Shown here: piece after piece, positions 18,081-31,915 of the stretch
Layout: each line of letters starts with the position of its first letter
Position numbering within the stretch: the stretch's first letter is position 1
Notes under the pieces: generated by a model
The model's input: only the letters and a program-made list of their open reading frames with translations
Database searches by the model: none
Told to the model about the DNA's origin: nothing
Source of the DNA: Roseococcus sp. SYP-B2431
GTDB lineage: Bacteria; Pseudomonadota; Alphaproteobacteria; Acetobacterales; Acetobacteraceae
NCBI RefSeq assembly: GCF_004336745.1
Contig: NZ_SJXD01000026.1
Coordinates: 186,001 to 250,000 of the forward strand
Length of the DNA stretch: 64,000 bases
Direction: 5' to 3'
Translations under genes and position numbers: made by a program

Positions 18081-19619
18081 ATGACCCTGAACCTGACGCT
18101 GCCGGTAACCCAGCACACGGATTTCTCGCCGCGCATCGCCGTCATCGGCGTGGGCGGCGGCGGAACCAACGCCGTCAACAACATGATCAACCTCGGTCTG
18201 GATGGGGTCGAGTTCATCGTCGCCAACACCGACGCCCAGGCGCTGGTGAACAGCCGCTCGGAGCGGCGCGTGCAGCTCGGCCCGCATTTGACGCAGGGCC
18301 TCGGCGCCGGGGCCAAGCCCGAGATCGGCCGCGCGGCGGCCGAGGAGGCCACCGACGAGCTGGCCCGCCATCTCGAGGGCTGCCACATGGTCTTCGTCAC
18401 CGCCGGCATGGGCGGCGGCACGGGCACGGGCGCGGCGCCGGTCATCGCCCGCATGGCGCGCGAGCGCGGCATCCTGACGGTCGGCGTCGTCACCAAGCCC
18501 TTCGACTTCGAGGGGCCGAAGCGCAAGCGCAGCGCCGATCTCGGCCTTGAGGAGCTGCAGTCCTTCGTGGACACGCTGATCGTGATCCCGAACCAGAACC
18601 TCTTCCGCCTGGCGAACGAGCGCACGACCTTCGCCGAGGCCTTCAAGATGGCCGACAACGTCCTCTACATGGGCGTGCGCGGCGTGACCGACCTGATGGT
18701 CAATCCCGGCATCGTGAACCTCGACTTCGCCGATATCCGCACGATCATGGCGGAGATGGGCAAGGCCATGATGGGCACGGGCGAGGCCGAGGGCGAGGAC
18801 CGCGCGGTGAAGGCCGCCGAGGCCGCCATCAGCAACCCGCTGCTGGAGGACACCTCCATGCGCGGCGCCAAGGGCGTGCTGATCAACATCACGGGCGGCC
18901 TCGATATGACGCTGTTCGAGGTGGACGAGGCCGCGATGCGCATCCGCCGCGAGGTGGACGAGGATGCCAACATCATCTTCGGCTCCTCCATCGACGAGAA
19001 CATGAACGGCCGGGTCCGCGTCTCCGTGGTCGCGACGGGCATCGACCTCGCCTCGATGGGGGCCGTCATGAACACGACGGCGGCCGCGGCCGCGGCCGGT
19101 CCGCGCCTGGCCGTGGTGAACCCGCCGGTCGCCGCGGCGCCTGCCCCGGCCGCTCCGGCCCGCCCGGCGGCCGGCCCGCTCGGCGCGCCGACCCTTCCCG
19201 CCGCGCCGCGCCGTCCGGTCCAGGTCGGCGGCGCCGGCCTGCTGCGTCAGCCGGCCGCCACGGCCATGGCCCCGGCCCCCGCGCCCGAGCCGCAGCAATA
19301 CGTCTATGCCGAGCAGATGCCGCAGCCGCAGATGGTGCAGCCTGCGCCGATGCCGGCCCCCATGCCGCCGCAGCCGCAGCTGCACCAGCCTTCCCTGCCG
19401 GAGCCGGGCCAGGTTGGGGGCCAGGGCGCCGGCTGGCGCGGGCTCTTCCGCAACGCGACGGGGCTGATGCGCCGCAATATGGAGCCCGAGGCGCCCGCCG
19501 CCCCACGCGCGGAGCCCTCGCTGGCCACCCAGCCAACGCGGCAGCCTCGGCCGGCCCAGCCGCAGCCGGACGAGATGGGCCTCGACATCCCCACCTTCCT
19601 CCGTCGCCAGAGCAACTGA
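18081..19619 (+). CDS. ftsZ: Cell division GTPase FtsZ
   Basis: 512 residues. Tubulin homologue that forms the Z-ring. N-terminal nucleotide loop [15 protein letters not shown] (21-35), tubulin signature GGGTGTG at 111-117 and T7 loop NLDFAD are intact. After the globular domain (to about residue 330) comes a ~150-residue Ala/Pro/Gln-rich linker, then the conserved C-terminal peptide DIPTFLRR that binds FtsA. Start 18081 is chosen for GAGGAG at 18065-18070, 10 nt upstream; an in-frame start at 18063 would place this site inside the gene. A DnaA box and GANTC sites lie upstream, and a strong terminator follows. Confidence 0.97.
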   Translation: MTLNLTLPVTQHTDFSPRIAVIGVGGGGTNAVNNMINLGLDGVEFIVANTDAQALVNSRSERRVQLGPHLTQGLGAGAKPEIGRAAAEEATDELARHLEGCHMVFVTAGMGGGTGTGAAPVIARMARERGILTVGVVTKPFDFEGPKRKRSADLGLEELQSFVDTLIVIPNQNLFRLANERTTFAEAFKMADNVLYMGVRGVTDLMVNPGIVNLDFADIRTIMAEMGKAMMGTGEAEGEDRAVKAAEAAISNPLLEDTSMRGAKGVLINITGGLDMTLFEVDEAAMRIRREVDEDANIIFGSSIDENMNGRVRVSVVATGIDLASMGAVMNTTAAAAAAGPRLAVVNPPVAAAPAPAAPARPAAGPLGAPTLPAAPRRPVQVGGAGLLRQPAATAMAPAPAPEPQQYVYAEQMPQPQMVQPAPMPAPMPPQPQLHQPSLPEPGQVGGQGAGWRGLFRNATGLMRRNMEPEAPAAPRAEPSLATQPTRQPRPAQPQPDEMGLDIPTFLRRQSN

Positions 19620-19647
19620 GCGAACGGCCCTTCGGGCGTTCTGGATG

Positions 19648-19672
19648 ACGGGCGGGGCCTTGCCCCGCCCGT
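19648..19672 (+). terminator. Rho-independent-type terminator after ftsZ
   Basis: Perfect 11-bp stem ACGGGCGGGGC / GCCCCGCCCGT with a CTT loop, followed by TCTCGTTC, 29 nt past the ftsZ stop. The U-tract is weak. It closes the dcw transcription unit and separates it from lpxC. Confidence 0.7.
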
Positions 19673-19789
19673 TCTCGTTCGGGCGCCCGCGACGCCAGCC
19701 CGACCGCCCTGTCGGCCCAGGATGTCGAAGTCAATGAAGCGGCTCATGAAAAATCTGCACAATTTCGCCGTCTTTTCCGACATTTAAGG

Positions 19790-19808
19790 GGAAACATCAG
19801 GAAACATC
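19790..19808 (+). promoter_or_regulatory. 10-bp-phased direct repeat upstream of lpxC
   Basis: GGAAACATC occurs at 19790-19798 and again at 19800-19808, exactly one helical turn apart, in the locally AT-richer part of the 285-nt ftsZ-lpxC gap, about 100 nt before lpxC. This is the geometry of a tandem activator site, but the protein is unknown. The remainder of the gap (19673-19904) holds no gene I can support. Confidence 0.25.
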
Positions 19809-19904
19809 GCTTGAGTGGCGCCGCAGTCCCCGCGCTGTCATTTTCCGCGTCACTGATCCGGGCGGAGGGGAGCCCCGGCCACACTCTTCGGGGGCTTTCT
19901 CTAT

Positions 19905-20876
19905 ATGGATGGTTTCGCACCTTTGACGCTCGGCCGCCGCCGCCGCCTCGCTTCCAGCATCAGCTGCAAGGGCATCGGGCTTCACTCCGGTCGCAACATC
20001 TCGCTGTCGCTGCACCCCGGCACCTCCGGCGCGGGCATCGTCTTCCACCGCAGCGATCTGAACGTCAGCATCCCCGCCCGCTACGACCATGTCTCGGAGA
20101 CGCGCCTCTGCACGGGACTGACGCTGCCCGGCCATCCCGAGGCGCGCATCGGCACCGTCGAGCATGTGATGGCCGCCCTGGCCGCGGCCGGCGTGGACGA
20201 CGCGGTCGTCGAGCTGGACGGCCCGGAGGTCCCCATCCTGGACGGCTCGGCCGATCCGTTCCTTTTCCTCATCGACTGCGCCGGCATCGCCGAGCACCTG
20301 GGCACCCGCCGCACCATCGAGGTGCTGAAGCCCGTCCGCGTCGAGGACGAGAACGGCGCCTGGGCCGAGCTGACCCCGACCGATGACCTCGCGCTGGACG
20401 CCGAGCTGACCATCGATTTCGGCGAGACCGCGATCGGCCGGCAGAGCTTGGCGCTGCGCGTCTCCTCGGACAGCTTCCGCGCGGAGCTGGCCAATGCCCG
20501 CACCTTCACGTTGGCCGAGGAGATCTCCCGCCTGCGGGCCGCCGGCCTCGCGCGCGGCGGCAGCCTGGACAATGCCATCGTCGTGGACGGCACGCTGATC
20601 GTGAACCCGGGCGGGCTACGCTGGCCGGACGAGTTCGTCCGCCACAAGCTGCTCGACGTCGTGGGCGACCTGGCGCTGGCCGGCGCGCCGATCGCCGGCC
20701 GCTTCACGGGCCATCGCTCCGGCCATGCCATCAACAACCAGCTGCTGCGCCGCCTGATGGCCGATCGCTCCGCCTGGCGCTATGCCGGCGGCCATGCGCT
20801 GGCCGATGCCGGCGCCAGCCCCGTCCGGCAGCCCGCCGTCCGGCAGGCCCCGGTCAGGCAACCGGTCGCGGCCTAG
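19905..20876 (+). CDS. lpxC: UDP-3-O-acyl-N-acetylglucosamine deacetylase LpxC
   Basis: 323 residues. Zinc amidase carrying out the committed step of lipid A synthesis, so the organism makes lipopolysaccharide. Zinc ligands are H87 (VEHVMAAL) plus H247 and D251 (HKLLD), and the general acid/base is H274 in GHRSGH. The start MDGFAPLTLGRRRRL is the first in-frame ATG; only a loose GGGGG precedes it. The C-terminus carries a short repeated tail with the unit VRQ three times (VRQPAVRQAPVRQP), absent from typical LpxC. It is probably transcribed separately from ftsZ because of the intervening terminator. Confidence 0.95.
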   Translation: MDGFAPLTLGRRRRLASSISCKGIGLHSGRNISLSLHPGTSGAGIVFHRSDLNVSIPARYDHVSETRLCTGLTLPGHPEARIGTVEHVMAALAAAGVDDAVVELDGPEVPILDGSADPFLFLIDCAGIAEHLGTRRTIEVLKPVRVEDENGAWAELTPTDDLALDAELTIDFGETAIGRQSLALRVSSDSFRAELANARTFTLAEEISRLRAAGLARGGSLDNAIVVDGTLIVNPGGLRWPDEFVRHKLLDVVGDLALAGAPIAGRFTGHRSGHAINNQLLRRLMADRSAWRYAGGHALADAGASPVRQPAVRQAPVRQPVAA

Positions 20877-20930
20877 CAGACGCCGCCGGCCGCATGGTAT
20901 AGAGCGGCCCGACTGGAGCCGAACTTGCCC

Positions 20931-21782
20931 ATGCATCTGCTGACTCGCACTTCCCTTTTTCTCGCCCTTGCGCTGCCTGTGTCGGGCTGCGGCATCACGT
21001 CGTGGGACGGGACCATGGGCTCGCTGTTCGGGAGCTCCTCGGCGACCAGCGGCCTGGTCGACCGCTCGCCCGAGTCGCTCTATGCGGCCGGCATCGAGGC
21101 GATGCAGGCCCGCCGCTTCCAGCAGGCCGTCGAGCTCTTCGACACGCTGGAGCGCGAGCATCCCTATTCGACCTGGGCGACCAACGCCAAGATCATGGGC
21201 GCCTATGGCGACTACATGCGCAACCGCTACACCGAGGCCATCGGCGCGCTGGACCGCTTCATCCAGCTGCATCCGGCGCATCGCGACATCGCCTATGCCT
21301 ACTACCTGCGGGCCCTCTCCTATTACGAGCAGATCTCCGACAGCCAGCGCGACCAGCGCGGCACCGAGCTCGCGTTGACCGCGCTGCAGGACGTGGCGAA
21401 CCGCTTCCCCGATACGGCCTATGCCCGCGACGCCCGTCTCAAGATGGACCTCGCGCGCGACCACATGGCGGGCAAGGAGATGAACATCGGCCGCTTCTAC
21501 CAGCGGCAGGGCCTCTTCGGCGCCGCCATCGGCCGCTTCCGCCGCGTCGTCGAGGAGTATCAGACGACCAACCACGTGCCCGAGGCGCTGCACCGGCTGA
21601 CGGAGATCTATCTCCGCCTTGGCCTGCGCGACGAGGCGGCGCGATCGGCCTCCGTGCTCGGCCACAACTTTCCGGGCAGCCCCTGGTACCAGGACAGCTA
21701 TGCGCTGCTGACGCCGGGCGCCCAGGCGTCGGTGGAGGACCGGCCGGGCCTGTTCCGGCGGGCCTGGGGCACCGTCTTCTGA
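20931..21782 (+). CDS. bamD: Outer-membrane assembly lipoprotein BamD
   Basis: 283 residues. TPR lipoprotein of the BAM complex that inserts beta-barrel proteins into the outer membrane. A signal peptide ends in the lipobox PVSGC, with the lipidated cysteine at residue 20, followed by TPR-like helices (SLYAAGIEAMQARRFQQAVE, EHPYSTWA, IQLHPAHRDIAYAYYL) characteristic of BamD/ComL. The ATG at 20931 is preferred over an in-frame TTG two codons earlier. Position between lpxC and recN is the conserved alphaproteobacterial order. Confidence 0.95.
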   Translation: MHLLTRTSLFLALALPVSGCGITSWDGTMGSLFGSSSATSGLVDRSPESLYAAGIEAMQARRFQQAVELFDTLEREHPYSTWATNAKIMGAYGDYMRNRYTEAIGALDRFIQLHPAHRDIAYAYYLRALSYYEQISDSQRDQRGTELALTALQDVANRFPDTAYARDARLKMDLARDHMAGKEMNIGRFYQRQGLFGAAIGRFRRVVEEYQTTNHVPEALHRLTEIYLRLGLRDEAARSASVLGHNFPGSPWYQDSYALLTPGAQASVEDRPGLFRRAWGTVF

Positions 21783-21880
21783 AGACGGGAGCCGCGATCC
21801 ATTTGGCGATTCCGCCGAAAGGGCCGCGCCCTAGGGCCGGGACGATTCCGCCACGCCGCGAGATGCTGTAGCGAGGAGGC

Positions 21881-26168
<4,288 letters not shown>

Positions 26169-26194
26169 AGGCGGCGCGCGGCGCTGATCCCTGC

Positions 26195-26677
26195 ATGAAG
26201 CGCCAACTTGTCCTCGCCGCCCTCCTCCTCGTCGCCGCCCCCGCCGCGGCCGACGACACCACCCGCGTCGGCCGGGTGAACACGGCCATCACCAATCTCG
26301 GCCTGACGCGCAGCCACCAGGTGGTGGTCGAACGCTTCACCGACCCCGAGATTCCCAATGTCGCCTGCTATGTCAGCCAGGCGCGGACGGGCGGGCTGGC
26401 CGGCATGGTGGGCGTGGCGGAGGATCCCTCGCGCTTCTCGCTCTCCTGCACGGCGACGGGCCCGATCGCCATCCCCGAGGGCGCCCGTCGCGGCGAGCGG
26501 GGCGAGCAGATCTGGGAGGCTTCCAGCAGCCTCTTCTTCAAGGAAACGCGCGTGCAGCGCTTCGTGGACGAGCAGGCGCAGGTGCTGGTCTACCTCGCCT
26601 GGAGCACGCGGCTCGTCGACGGCTCGCCCCACAACGCCGTCGCGACGGTCCCCTACGGCACGGCCGCCCCGCGCTGA
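26195..26677 (+). CDS. creA: CreA-family periplasmic protein
   Basis: 160 residues. A cleavable signal peptide (MKRQLVLAALLLVAAPAAA, about 20 residues) is followed by a single CreA domain: NTAITNLGLTRSHQVVVERF, FTDPEIPNVACYVSQARTGG and LVDGSPHNAVATVPYG match the conserved blocks of this family, named for catabolite regulation protein A of E. coli. The molecular function is unknown. The start at 26195 is the only one that gives a signal peptide; upstream reading frame is ligA shadow. It follows ligA by 26 nt and may be co-transcribed. Confidence 0.85.
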   Translation: MKRQLVLAALLLVAAPAAADDTTRVGRVNTAITNLGLTRSHQVVVERFTDPEIPNVACYVSQARTGGLAGMVGVAEDPSRFSLSCTATGPIAIPEGARRGERGEQIWEASSSLFFKETRVQRFVDEQAQVLVYLAWSTRLVDGSPHNAVATVPYGTAAPR

Positions 26678-26763
26678 TCGGGCGCGACGGGCCCCTGGGC
26701 GCCGCCCGACTCGTCCCCATGTCCGATCGGCCCTCAGGGCTAGCACGGCAAGGAGACCGACCC

Positions 26764-27204
26764 ATGGTGGATAAGATCAACCCGCTCTACACCGCCCATG
26801 CCTTCGCGACCGGCGGCCGCAACGGCCACACCCAGTCCGATGACGGGCTGGTCTCGGTGGACCTCTCGGTGCCCAAGGCGATGGGCGGCCCCGGCAAGGA
26901 AGGCACGGCCACGCCCGAGCACCTCTTCGCGGCGGGCTACTCCGCCTGCTTCGGCGGCGCGATCGACTTCGTGGGCAAGCAGCACAAGAAGGACGCCTCC
27001 AAGGCCAAGGTCTCGACGGCGGTCTCGATCGGCCCGCGTGAGGCCGGCGGCTTCGGCCTCGCCGTGGAACTGACCGTCGAGGACCCTTCCCTCCCGCAGG
27101 CCGAGCTCGAGGCGCTGGCGAAGGAAGCGCATGAGAAGATCTGCCCCTATAGCCACGCCACGCGCGGCAATGTGGACGTCAAGCTGACCGTCAGGGGCGG
27201 CTGA
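26764..27204 (+). CDS. ohr: Organic hydroperoxide resistance protein Ohr
   Basis: 146 residues, OsmC/Ohr superfamily thiol peroxidase that reduces organic hydroperoxides. Catalytic cysteines are C62 (GYSACFGGA) and C127 (KICPYSHATRGN), and the active-site arginine and glutamate are probably R19 and E52. The start at 26764 has AAGGAG a few bases upstream; an in-frame start at 26719 has no such site. No OhrR regulator lies in the window. The stop abuts the stop of the convergent aminopeptidase gene inside one TGATCA. Confidence 0.93.
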   Translation: MVDKINPLYTAHAFATGGRNGHTQSDDGLVSVDLSVPKAMGGPGKEGTATPEHLFAAGYSACFGGAIDFVGKQHKKDASKAKVSTAVSIGPREAGGFGLAVELTVEDPSLPQAELEALAKEAHEKICPYSHATRGNVDVKLTVRGG

Positions 27205-28983
27205 TCACGCCTCCAGCGGCGCGCATTCCGCCGCGAGCCACGCCCGGGCCGCCTCGTCCAGATGCGGCCCGACCTCCTCCAGCACCCGCGCCTGATAGGC
27301 GTCGATCCAGCGCAGTTCGGCGGGCGTCAGCAGCGCCGGCTCGATCAGAGCCCGGGCATAGGGCGCCAGCGTCAGCGTCTCGAATTCCAGGAAGGGACGG
27401 ACCTGGTCGGGCTGCGGCTCGGCGGGGCGGGCCAGCAGAAGGTTCTCGATGCGGATGCCGTACTGGCCCGGCAGGTAGTAGCCGGGCTCGTCCGACAGGA
27501 TCATGCCCGCCCGGATCGGCACCACCTTCGCCGCCCGGCTTAAAGCCACCGGCCCCTCATGCACCGAGAGGAAGCTTCCCACGCCGTGGCCGGTGCCGTG
27601 ATCGTAGTCCAGCCCGGCCTCCCAGAGCGGCCGTCGCGCGACGGCGTCCAGGTGCGGCCCCGCCACCCCCTCGGGAAAGCGCAGCGTGCCGAGCGCGACA
27701 TGGCCGCGCAGCACCGCCGTGTAGCGCGCCCGCAGCCCGGCCGGCGCCGGGCCCGGGCCGCTCCAGAGGGTGCGGGTGATGTCCGTGGTGCCGTCGGGGA
27801 ACTGGCCGCCGCTGTCGATGAGGTAGCACTCGTCGGCGGCGATGGGCCGGTCGGTGGCCTCGGTGACGCGGTAGTGGACGATGGCGCCGTTCTCGCCGGC
27901 GCCGGAGATCGCGGGAAAGCTTTCCCCCGTGAAGCCCGGCACCTCGCGCCGGAAGGCGAGGAGCCGCTCGGCGGCCGACATCTCGGTCAGCCCGCCCATC
28001 GGCGCCTCGGCCGCGAACCAGGCGAGGAAGCGCGCCACGGCCACGGCATCGCGCGCATGGGCATTGCGGGCGCCCTGCTGCTCGGTCGGGTTCTTCGTGG
28101 CCCGGGGCAGGCGGCAGGGGTCCTCGCCCGCGGTCACGGTCGCGCCGGCCGCGCGCAGGGTGGCGGCGAACCAGGCGGGGGTGAGGTCGGGGTCGATCCG
28201 CACGGTCTGGCGGGAAAGCTCCTGCAGCGCGGCCGGAATTTGCGAGCGAGGCTCGACCGCCACCCGGTTGCCGAGCCAGGCGCGGGTCTCGGCGGAGACG
28301 CGCTCCGGCGCATTCAGGAACATGCGGACCGAGCCGTCGGCGCGCAGCAGCGCCGTGGCCAGCGCCATTGGCGTATGGGCGAGGTCGGCGCCACGGATGT
28401 TCAGCAGCCAGGCGACGGAATGCGCATCCGCCAGGACCGCCGCCGCCTCGCCCGATCTGCGCAGTTCGGCGGCGGCGGCCTCGCGCTTCGCCTCGGCGGT
28501 GGCGCCGGCGTGTTCGAGCGGGTGCGGCACCACGGCAGCCACGGGCGGCGCGGGGCGGTCGCGCCAGATGGCGTCGATCGGATTGGGGCTGAGCGGCACG
28601 AGCTGCACGCCGGTGAACCGCTTCAGCGCGACCTCGCTGTGCAGCCAGGGATCGTAGCCGATGCGGCGGCCCTGGGCCTGGGCGCGCAGCCAGCCTTCCG
28701 GGGGATCCTCGGTGACGTGGCGGCGTTCGAAGAGGCCGCCGTCGGTCTCGGCCTGGACCTGGGTGGTGTAGCGCCCGTCGGTGAAGATCGCCGCCTGGTC
28801 CGCCAGGATCGCAGCCATGCCGGCGCTGCCCGTGAACCCGGTGAGCCATGCGAGGCGCTCGCCCGAGGGCGGCACGTATTCGCCGAGATGCTCGTCCGAG
28901 CGTGGCACCAGAAAGCCATCCACCCCCGCCGCGGCTAGGATGGAGCGAAGGGCGGTAAGGCGGGCGGAATGGTCTGGCGGCAT
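27205..28983 (-). CDS. pepP: Xaa-Pro aminopeptidase (aminopeptidase P family)
   Basis: 592 residues, cytosolic M24B metallopeptidase of the long, eukaryote-like aminopeptidase P type with two creatinase-like N-terminal domains. It cleaves N-terminal residues before proline. Dinuclear metal ligands are visible in LIDSGGQFPDGTTDITRT (two Asp), GHGVGSFLSVHEGP (His) and the Glu residues of LSDEPGYY and GIRIENLL. The start at 28983 is chosen because MPPDHSARLTALRS resembles the family start and GAGGATC precedes it; a start 11 codons upstream is possible. Convergent with ohr with no gap. Confidence 0.93.
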   Translation of the reverse strand: MPPDHSARLTALRSILAAAGVDGFLVPRSDEHLGEYVPPSGERLAWLTGFTGSAGMAAILADQAAIFTDGRYTTQVQAETDGGLFERRHVTEDPPEGWLRAQAQGRRIGYDPWLHSEVALKRFTGVQLVPLSPNPIDAIWRDRPAPPVAAVVPHPLEHAGATAEAKREAAAAELRRSGEAAAVLADAHSVAWLLNIRGADLAHTPMALATALLRADGSVRMFLNAPERVSAETRAWLGNRVAVEPRSQIPAALQELSRQTVRIDPDLTPAWFAATLRAAGATVTAGEDPCRLPRATKNPTEQQGARNAHARDAVAVARFLAWFAAEAPMGGLTEMSAAERLLAFRREVPGFTGESFPAISGAGENGAIVHYRVTEATDRPIAADECYLIDSGGQFPDGTTDITRTLWSGPGPAPAGLRARYTAVLRGHVALGTLRFPEGVAGPHLDAVARRPLWEAGLDYDHGTGHGVGSFLSVHEGPVALSRAAKVVPIRAGMILSDEPGYYLPGQYGIRIENLLLARPAEPQPDQVRPFLEFETLTLAPYARALIEPALLTPAELRWIDAYQARVLEEVGPHLDEAARAWLAAECAPLEA

Positions 28984-29136
28984 GATCCTCGATCCGTCAA
29001 AAATGCAGCATTTCACAATTTGTCATGCTTGCAGAGCGCATCTGAAATCCAGGCTTCGCGCAAGTTTTCCACAGTTTCACGTCCTACATACCCCGTCGCA
29101 GGGCAGGTGGCTGCCCGCCAAGACGGAACCGCTATC

Positions 29137-29466
29137 ATGAACGCCCGCATCATCTCAGCCGAAGCCGCGCTGCTGATGCCCTTAGCCCCGCGCAACGACA
29201 AGGCCGACGAGATCGCCCGGATCATCGACGAGGCGCGCCGCGCCCGCGACGCGGCCCTCGCCGCCCGCCTCAGTGGCTTTTTCCGCGGCCTGCGCGACGC
29301 CCTGGCCGCCATGCGCGCCCGCCGCGAGACGATCGAGCAGCTGAGCGGCCTCACCGACCGGGAACTGGCTGATATCGGCCTCTTCCGCAGCGGCATCCCG
29401 GCGGCCGCCCATGCTTCGGTCCCGAGGCCGGCCAACGACCGCGCCGAGGTCCGGCGCGCGGCCTGA
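29137..29466 (+). CDS. DUF1127 domain small protein
   Basis: 109 residues. The C-terminal half carries the DUF1127 (YjiS-like) signature, LSGLTDRELADIGLFRSGI at about residues 69-87, preceded by a charged helix rich in Ala/Arg. Many DUF1127 proteins are only ~50-70 residues, so this one has an extra N-terminal half (MNARIISAEAALLMPLAP). Small arginine-rich members in alphaproteobacteria have been linked to phosphate and RNA-related stress control; nothing here proves that role. The 5' region (28984-29136) is AT-rich for this genome and contains a small GGGCAG/CTGCCC hairpin at 29101-29116. Divergent from the aminopeptidase gene. Confidence 0.75.
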   Translation: MNARIISAEAALLMPLAPRNDKADEIARIIDEARRARDAALAARLSGFFRGLRDALAAMRARRETIEQLSGLTDRELADIGLFRSGIPAAAHASVPRPANDRAEVRRAA

Positions 29467-29622
29467 TCTCCGGCGGCCGGGGCGCGCACCCGCGCTTCGA
29501 CCCCTGCGGCCCGGCTTGCTCCTCCGCAGGGCTGGGCTGACGGACTGCGTTGCAGCAGACGCATGACGGCCCCGGCGTTCCATTCGCTTGTGCAGCAAGG
29601 AGGCCTCCGGTCTGCTTCGGGG

Positions 29623-30849
29623 ATGCAAAGCGCCGAAGCCTCCGCTCGTTCCGCCAAGACCGTGCTGCTGATCGCGCTGATCGCGGCCTCGGCGACATCG
29701 AGCCTCGGCATGGGCATCCGCCAGACCTTCGGCCTGCTGCTTCTTCCACTCGCCTCCGAGAATGGCGTTGCGCCCTGGGCCTTCGGCCTTGCAGTGGCGC
29801 TGCACAACCTCGTCTGGGGGCTGGCCCAGCCCTTCAGCGGCGCGATGGCCGACAAATACGGTTCCGGCCGCGTGATGGCGGCCGGCGCCGTCTTCTATGT
29901 GATCGGCTGCGGCCTGCCGGCCCTCTTTCCCTCCAATGCGACCGTGCTCCTGGGCATCGGGCTGTTCTCCGGCCTGGGCGTCGCCAGCGCGGGCACGGGC
30001 CTCGCCCTCGCCGCCATTGGCCGGATGGCGCCGGCGGCCAAGCGCGGCGAGTATATCGGCATCGCGAGCGCGGGCGGCAGCCTCGGCCAGGCGGCCATGG
30101 TGCCGCTGGTGTTCCACGCGATCGGCTGGATCGGCGCCACGGGCGCCATGGCCATGCTCGCGCTCTCGGCCCTTCTCATCATCCCGATCGCCCGGAACAT
30201 CGAGTGGAAGCCGACACCACGGATCGGCCCGCCCGCCGCCGGCCTGCGCGGCCTGCCCGGCCTCGCCCGCAACGCCCTGGCCGACCGCGACTTCGCCCTG
30301 CTCACCGGCGGCTTTTTCGCCTGCGGCTTCCAGTTGGCCTTCCTCACGACGCACCTGCCCTCGCACATCGCCCTCTGCGGCCTGCCGGCCAGCATCGGCA
30401 TGACGGCGCTCATGATGGTGGGGCTGTTCAACATCCCCGGCTCCTGGCTCTGCGGCTGGCTCTCCTCGCGCATCCGGCCGGAGAACGGGCTGGGCTGGAT
30501 CTACCTGGTGCGCACCATCGCCATCGCCATCTTCGCCTATACCACGCCCACCGAATGGGGGACGATCGTCTTCGCCGCCGTGATGGGCTTCGTCTGGCTG
30601 GGCACGGTGCCGCTGACCTCGGCCGCCATCGCGCGGCGCTTCGGCGTGGCCAATCTGGGCGCGCTCTACGGCGTCTGCTTCTTCAGCCACCAGATCGGCG
30701 GCTTCCTGGGTGCCGGATCGGGCGCGCTGCTGATGGAGACGGTGGGCAATTACAATGCCTTCTGGCCGGTGATGATCGTGGTGGGCATCTTCGCCAGCAC
30801 GCTGAACTGGATGACGCGGTCGCCGGACCAGCGCATGGCCGCGGCGTAA
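29623..30849 (+). CDS. Major facilitator superfamily transporter
   Basis: 408 residues with about 12 membrane segments. N-terminal [18 protein letters not shown], the loop-2/3 motif [13 protein letters not shown] (the MFS G-x3-D-R/K-x-G-R pattern) and the matching central loop are seen. It resembles the bacterial MFS group that includes oxalate/formate-antiporter-like and monocarboxylate-like carriers; the substrate is not predictable. Start is uncertain: 29623 gives a short cytoplasmic N-terminus before the first membrane segment, and an in-frame ATG at 29563 would add 20 residues. Neither has a well-spaced Shine-Dalgarno. Confidence 0.85.
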   Translation: MQSAEASARSAKTVLLIALIAASATSSLGMGIRQTFGLLLLPLASENGVAPWAFGLAVALHNLVWGLAQPFSGAMADKYGSGRVMAAGAVFYVIGCGLPALFPSNATVLLGIGLFSGLGVASAGTGLALAAIGRMAPAAKRGEYIGIASAGGSLGQAAMVPLVFHAIGWIGATGAMAMLALSALLIIPIARNIEWKPTPRIGPPAAGLRGLPGLARNALADRDFALLTGGFFACGFQLAFLTTHLPSHIALCGLPASIGMTALMMVGLFNIPGSWLCGWLSSRIRPENGLGWIYLVRTIAIAIFAYTTPTEWGTIVFAAVMGFVWLGTVPLTSAAIARRFGVANLGALYGVCFFSHQIGGFLGAGSGALLMETVGNYNAFWPVMIVVGIFASTLNWMTRSPDQRMAAA

Positions 30850-30889
30850 ACCTCGGCGGGGGTTGCAACCGCGGCCCCGCCCGCCCCAA

Positions 30890-31915
30890 ATGACGATGTC
30901 ACGAGATTCCGGGGCTCCAGCTTCCATGATCGATCCGTTCGGTCGCGACATCTCCTATCTCCGCGTCTCCGTCACGGATCGGTGCGACCTTCGCTGCGTC
31001 TACTGCATGGCCGAGGACATGACGTTCCTGCCGAAGGCCGAGGTGCTGAGCCTGGAGGAGCTGGATCGCCTCTGCGGCGCCTTCATCGACCTTGGCGTGC
31101 GCAAGATCCGCCTCACGGGCGGCGAGCCGCTGGTGCGCCGGAACGTCATTTCGCTCGTCCGCAGCCTCGGCGCGCGGCTGGGCCATGGCCTCGATGAACT
31201 GACGCTGACCACCAACGGCACACAACTCGCCCGGCATGCGGACGATCTCGCCGCCGCCGGAATCCGCCGCGTCAACGTCTCGGTCGACACGCTGGACCCC
31301 GGCACCTTTCGCGCAGCGACACGCTGGGGCGATCTCGACAAGGTGCTATCGGGCATCTTCGCCGCCAAATCCGCCGGGCTGCATGTGAAGATCAACGCCG
31401 TCGCGCTGCGCGGCGTGAACGAGGGCGAGTTCGACCGCATGCTCGCCTGGTGCGGCGAGCACGGCTTCGACCTCTGCCTCATCGAGACCATGCCACTCGG
31501 CGAGACCGGCGAGGACCGCACGGAGCAGTTCCTGCCGCTCAGCCTCGTCCGCGCCAAGCTGAAGGAGCGCTGGACGCTGAACTCCACCGACTACGTGACC
31601 GGCGGCCCCGCCCGCTACTACGACGTCGTCGAGACAGGCACGCGCCTCGGCTTCATCACGCCGATGACCCACAACTTCTGCGAGAGCTGCAACCGGGTGC
31701 GGATCACCTGCACCGGCAAGCTCTACATGTGCCTCGGCCAGGACGACGACGCCGATCTCCGCGTCCCGCTCCGCGACGAGGCGCTCGGCGAGGACGGGCT
31801 GAAGACCGCCATCCTGGAGGCCATCACGCGCAAGCCCAAGGGCCACGACTTCATCATCGACCGCCGCCACAAGGCCCCCGCGGTCGCTCGTCACATGAGC
31901 GTGACGGGGGGCTGA
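30890..31915 (+). CDS. moaA: GTP 3',8-cyclase MoaA (molybdenum cofactor biosynthesis)
   Basis: 341 residues. Radical-SAM enzyme for the first step of molybdopterin synthesis. The SAM-cluster cysteines are C32, C36 and C39 (CDLRCVYC). The C-terminal substrate cluster is C-x2-C-x13-C in [18 protein letters not shown]. The protein ends in the Gly-Gly tail (MSVTGG) that MoaA needs for activity. Start is ambiguous: 30890, 30896 or 30927 ([12 protein letters not shown], the most conserved N-terminus). No other moa genes are nearby. The stop overlaps the next gene as TGATG. Confidence 0.95.
   Translation: MTMSRDSGAPASMIDPFGRDISYLRVSVTDRCDLRCVYCMAEDMTFLPKAEVLSLEELDRLCGAFIDLGVRKIRLTGGEPLVRRNVISLVRSLGARLGHGLDELTLTTNGTQLARHADDLAAAGIRRVNVSVDTLDPGTFRAATRWGDLDKVLSGIFAAKSAGLHVKINAVALRGVNEGEFDRMLAWCGEHGFDLCLIETMPLGETGEDRTEQFLPLSLVRAKLKERWTLNSTDYVTGGPARYYDVVETGTRLGFITPMTHNFCESCNRVRITCTGKLYMCLGQDDDADLRVPLRDEALGEDGLKTAILEAITRKPKGHDFIIDRRHKAPAVARHMSVTGG

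Noticed and set aside
15285-19385. A 1366-codon minus-strand open frame
   Set aside because: It is antisense to ddl, ftsQ, ftsA and ftsZ and has low-complexity His/Gly/Arg-rich composition with no domain.
29563-29622. Longer start of the MFS transporter
   Set aside because: It adds 20 residues of atypical N-terminus without a Shine-Dalgarno; kept only as an alternative.
30850-30889. Moco riboswitch before moaA
   Set aside because: Only 40 nt separate the genes, too short for that aptamer, and no matching structure is visible.
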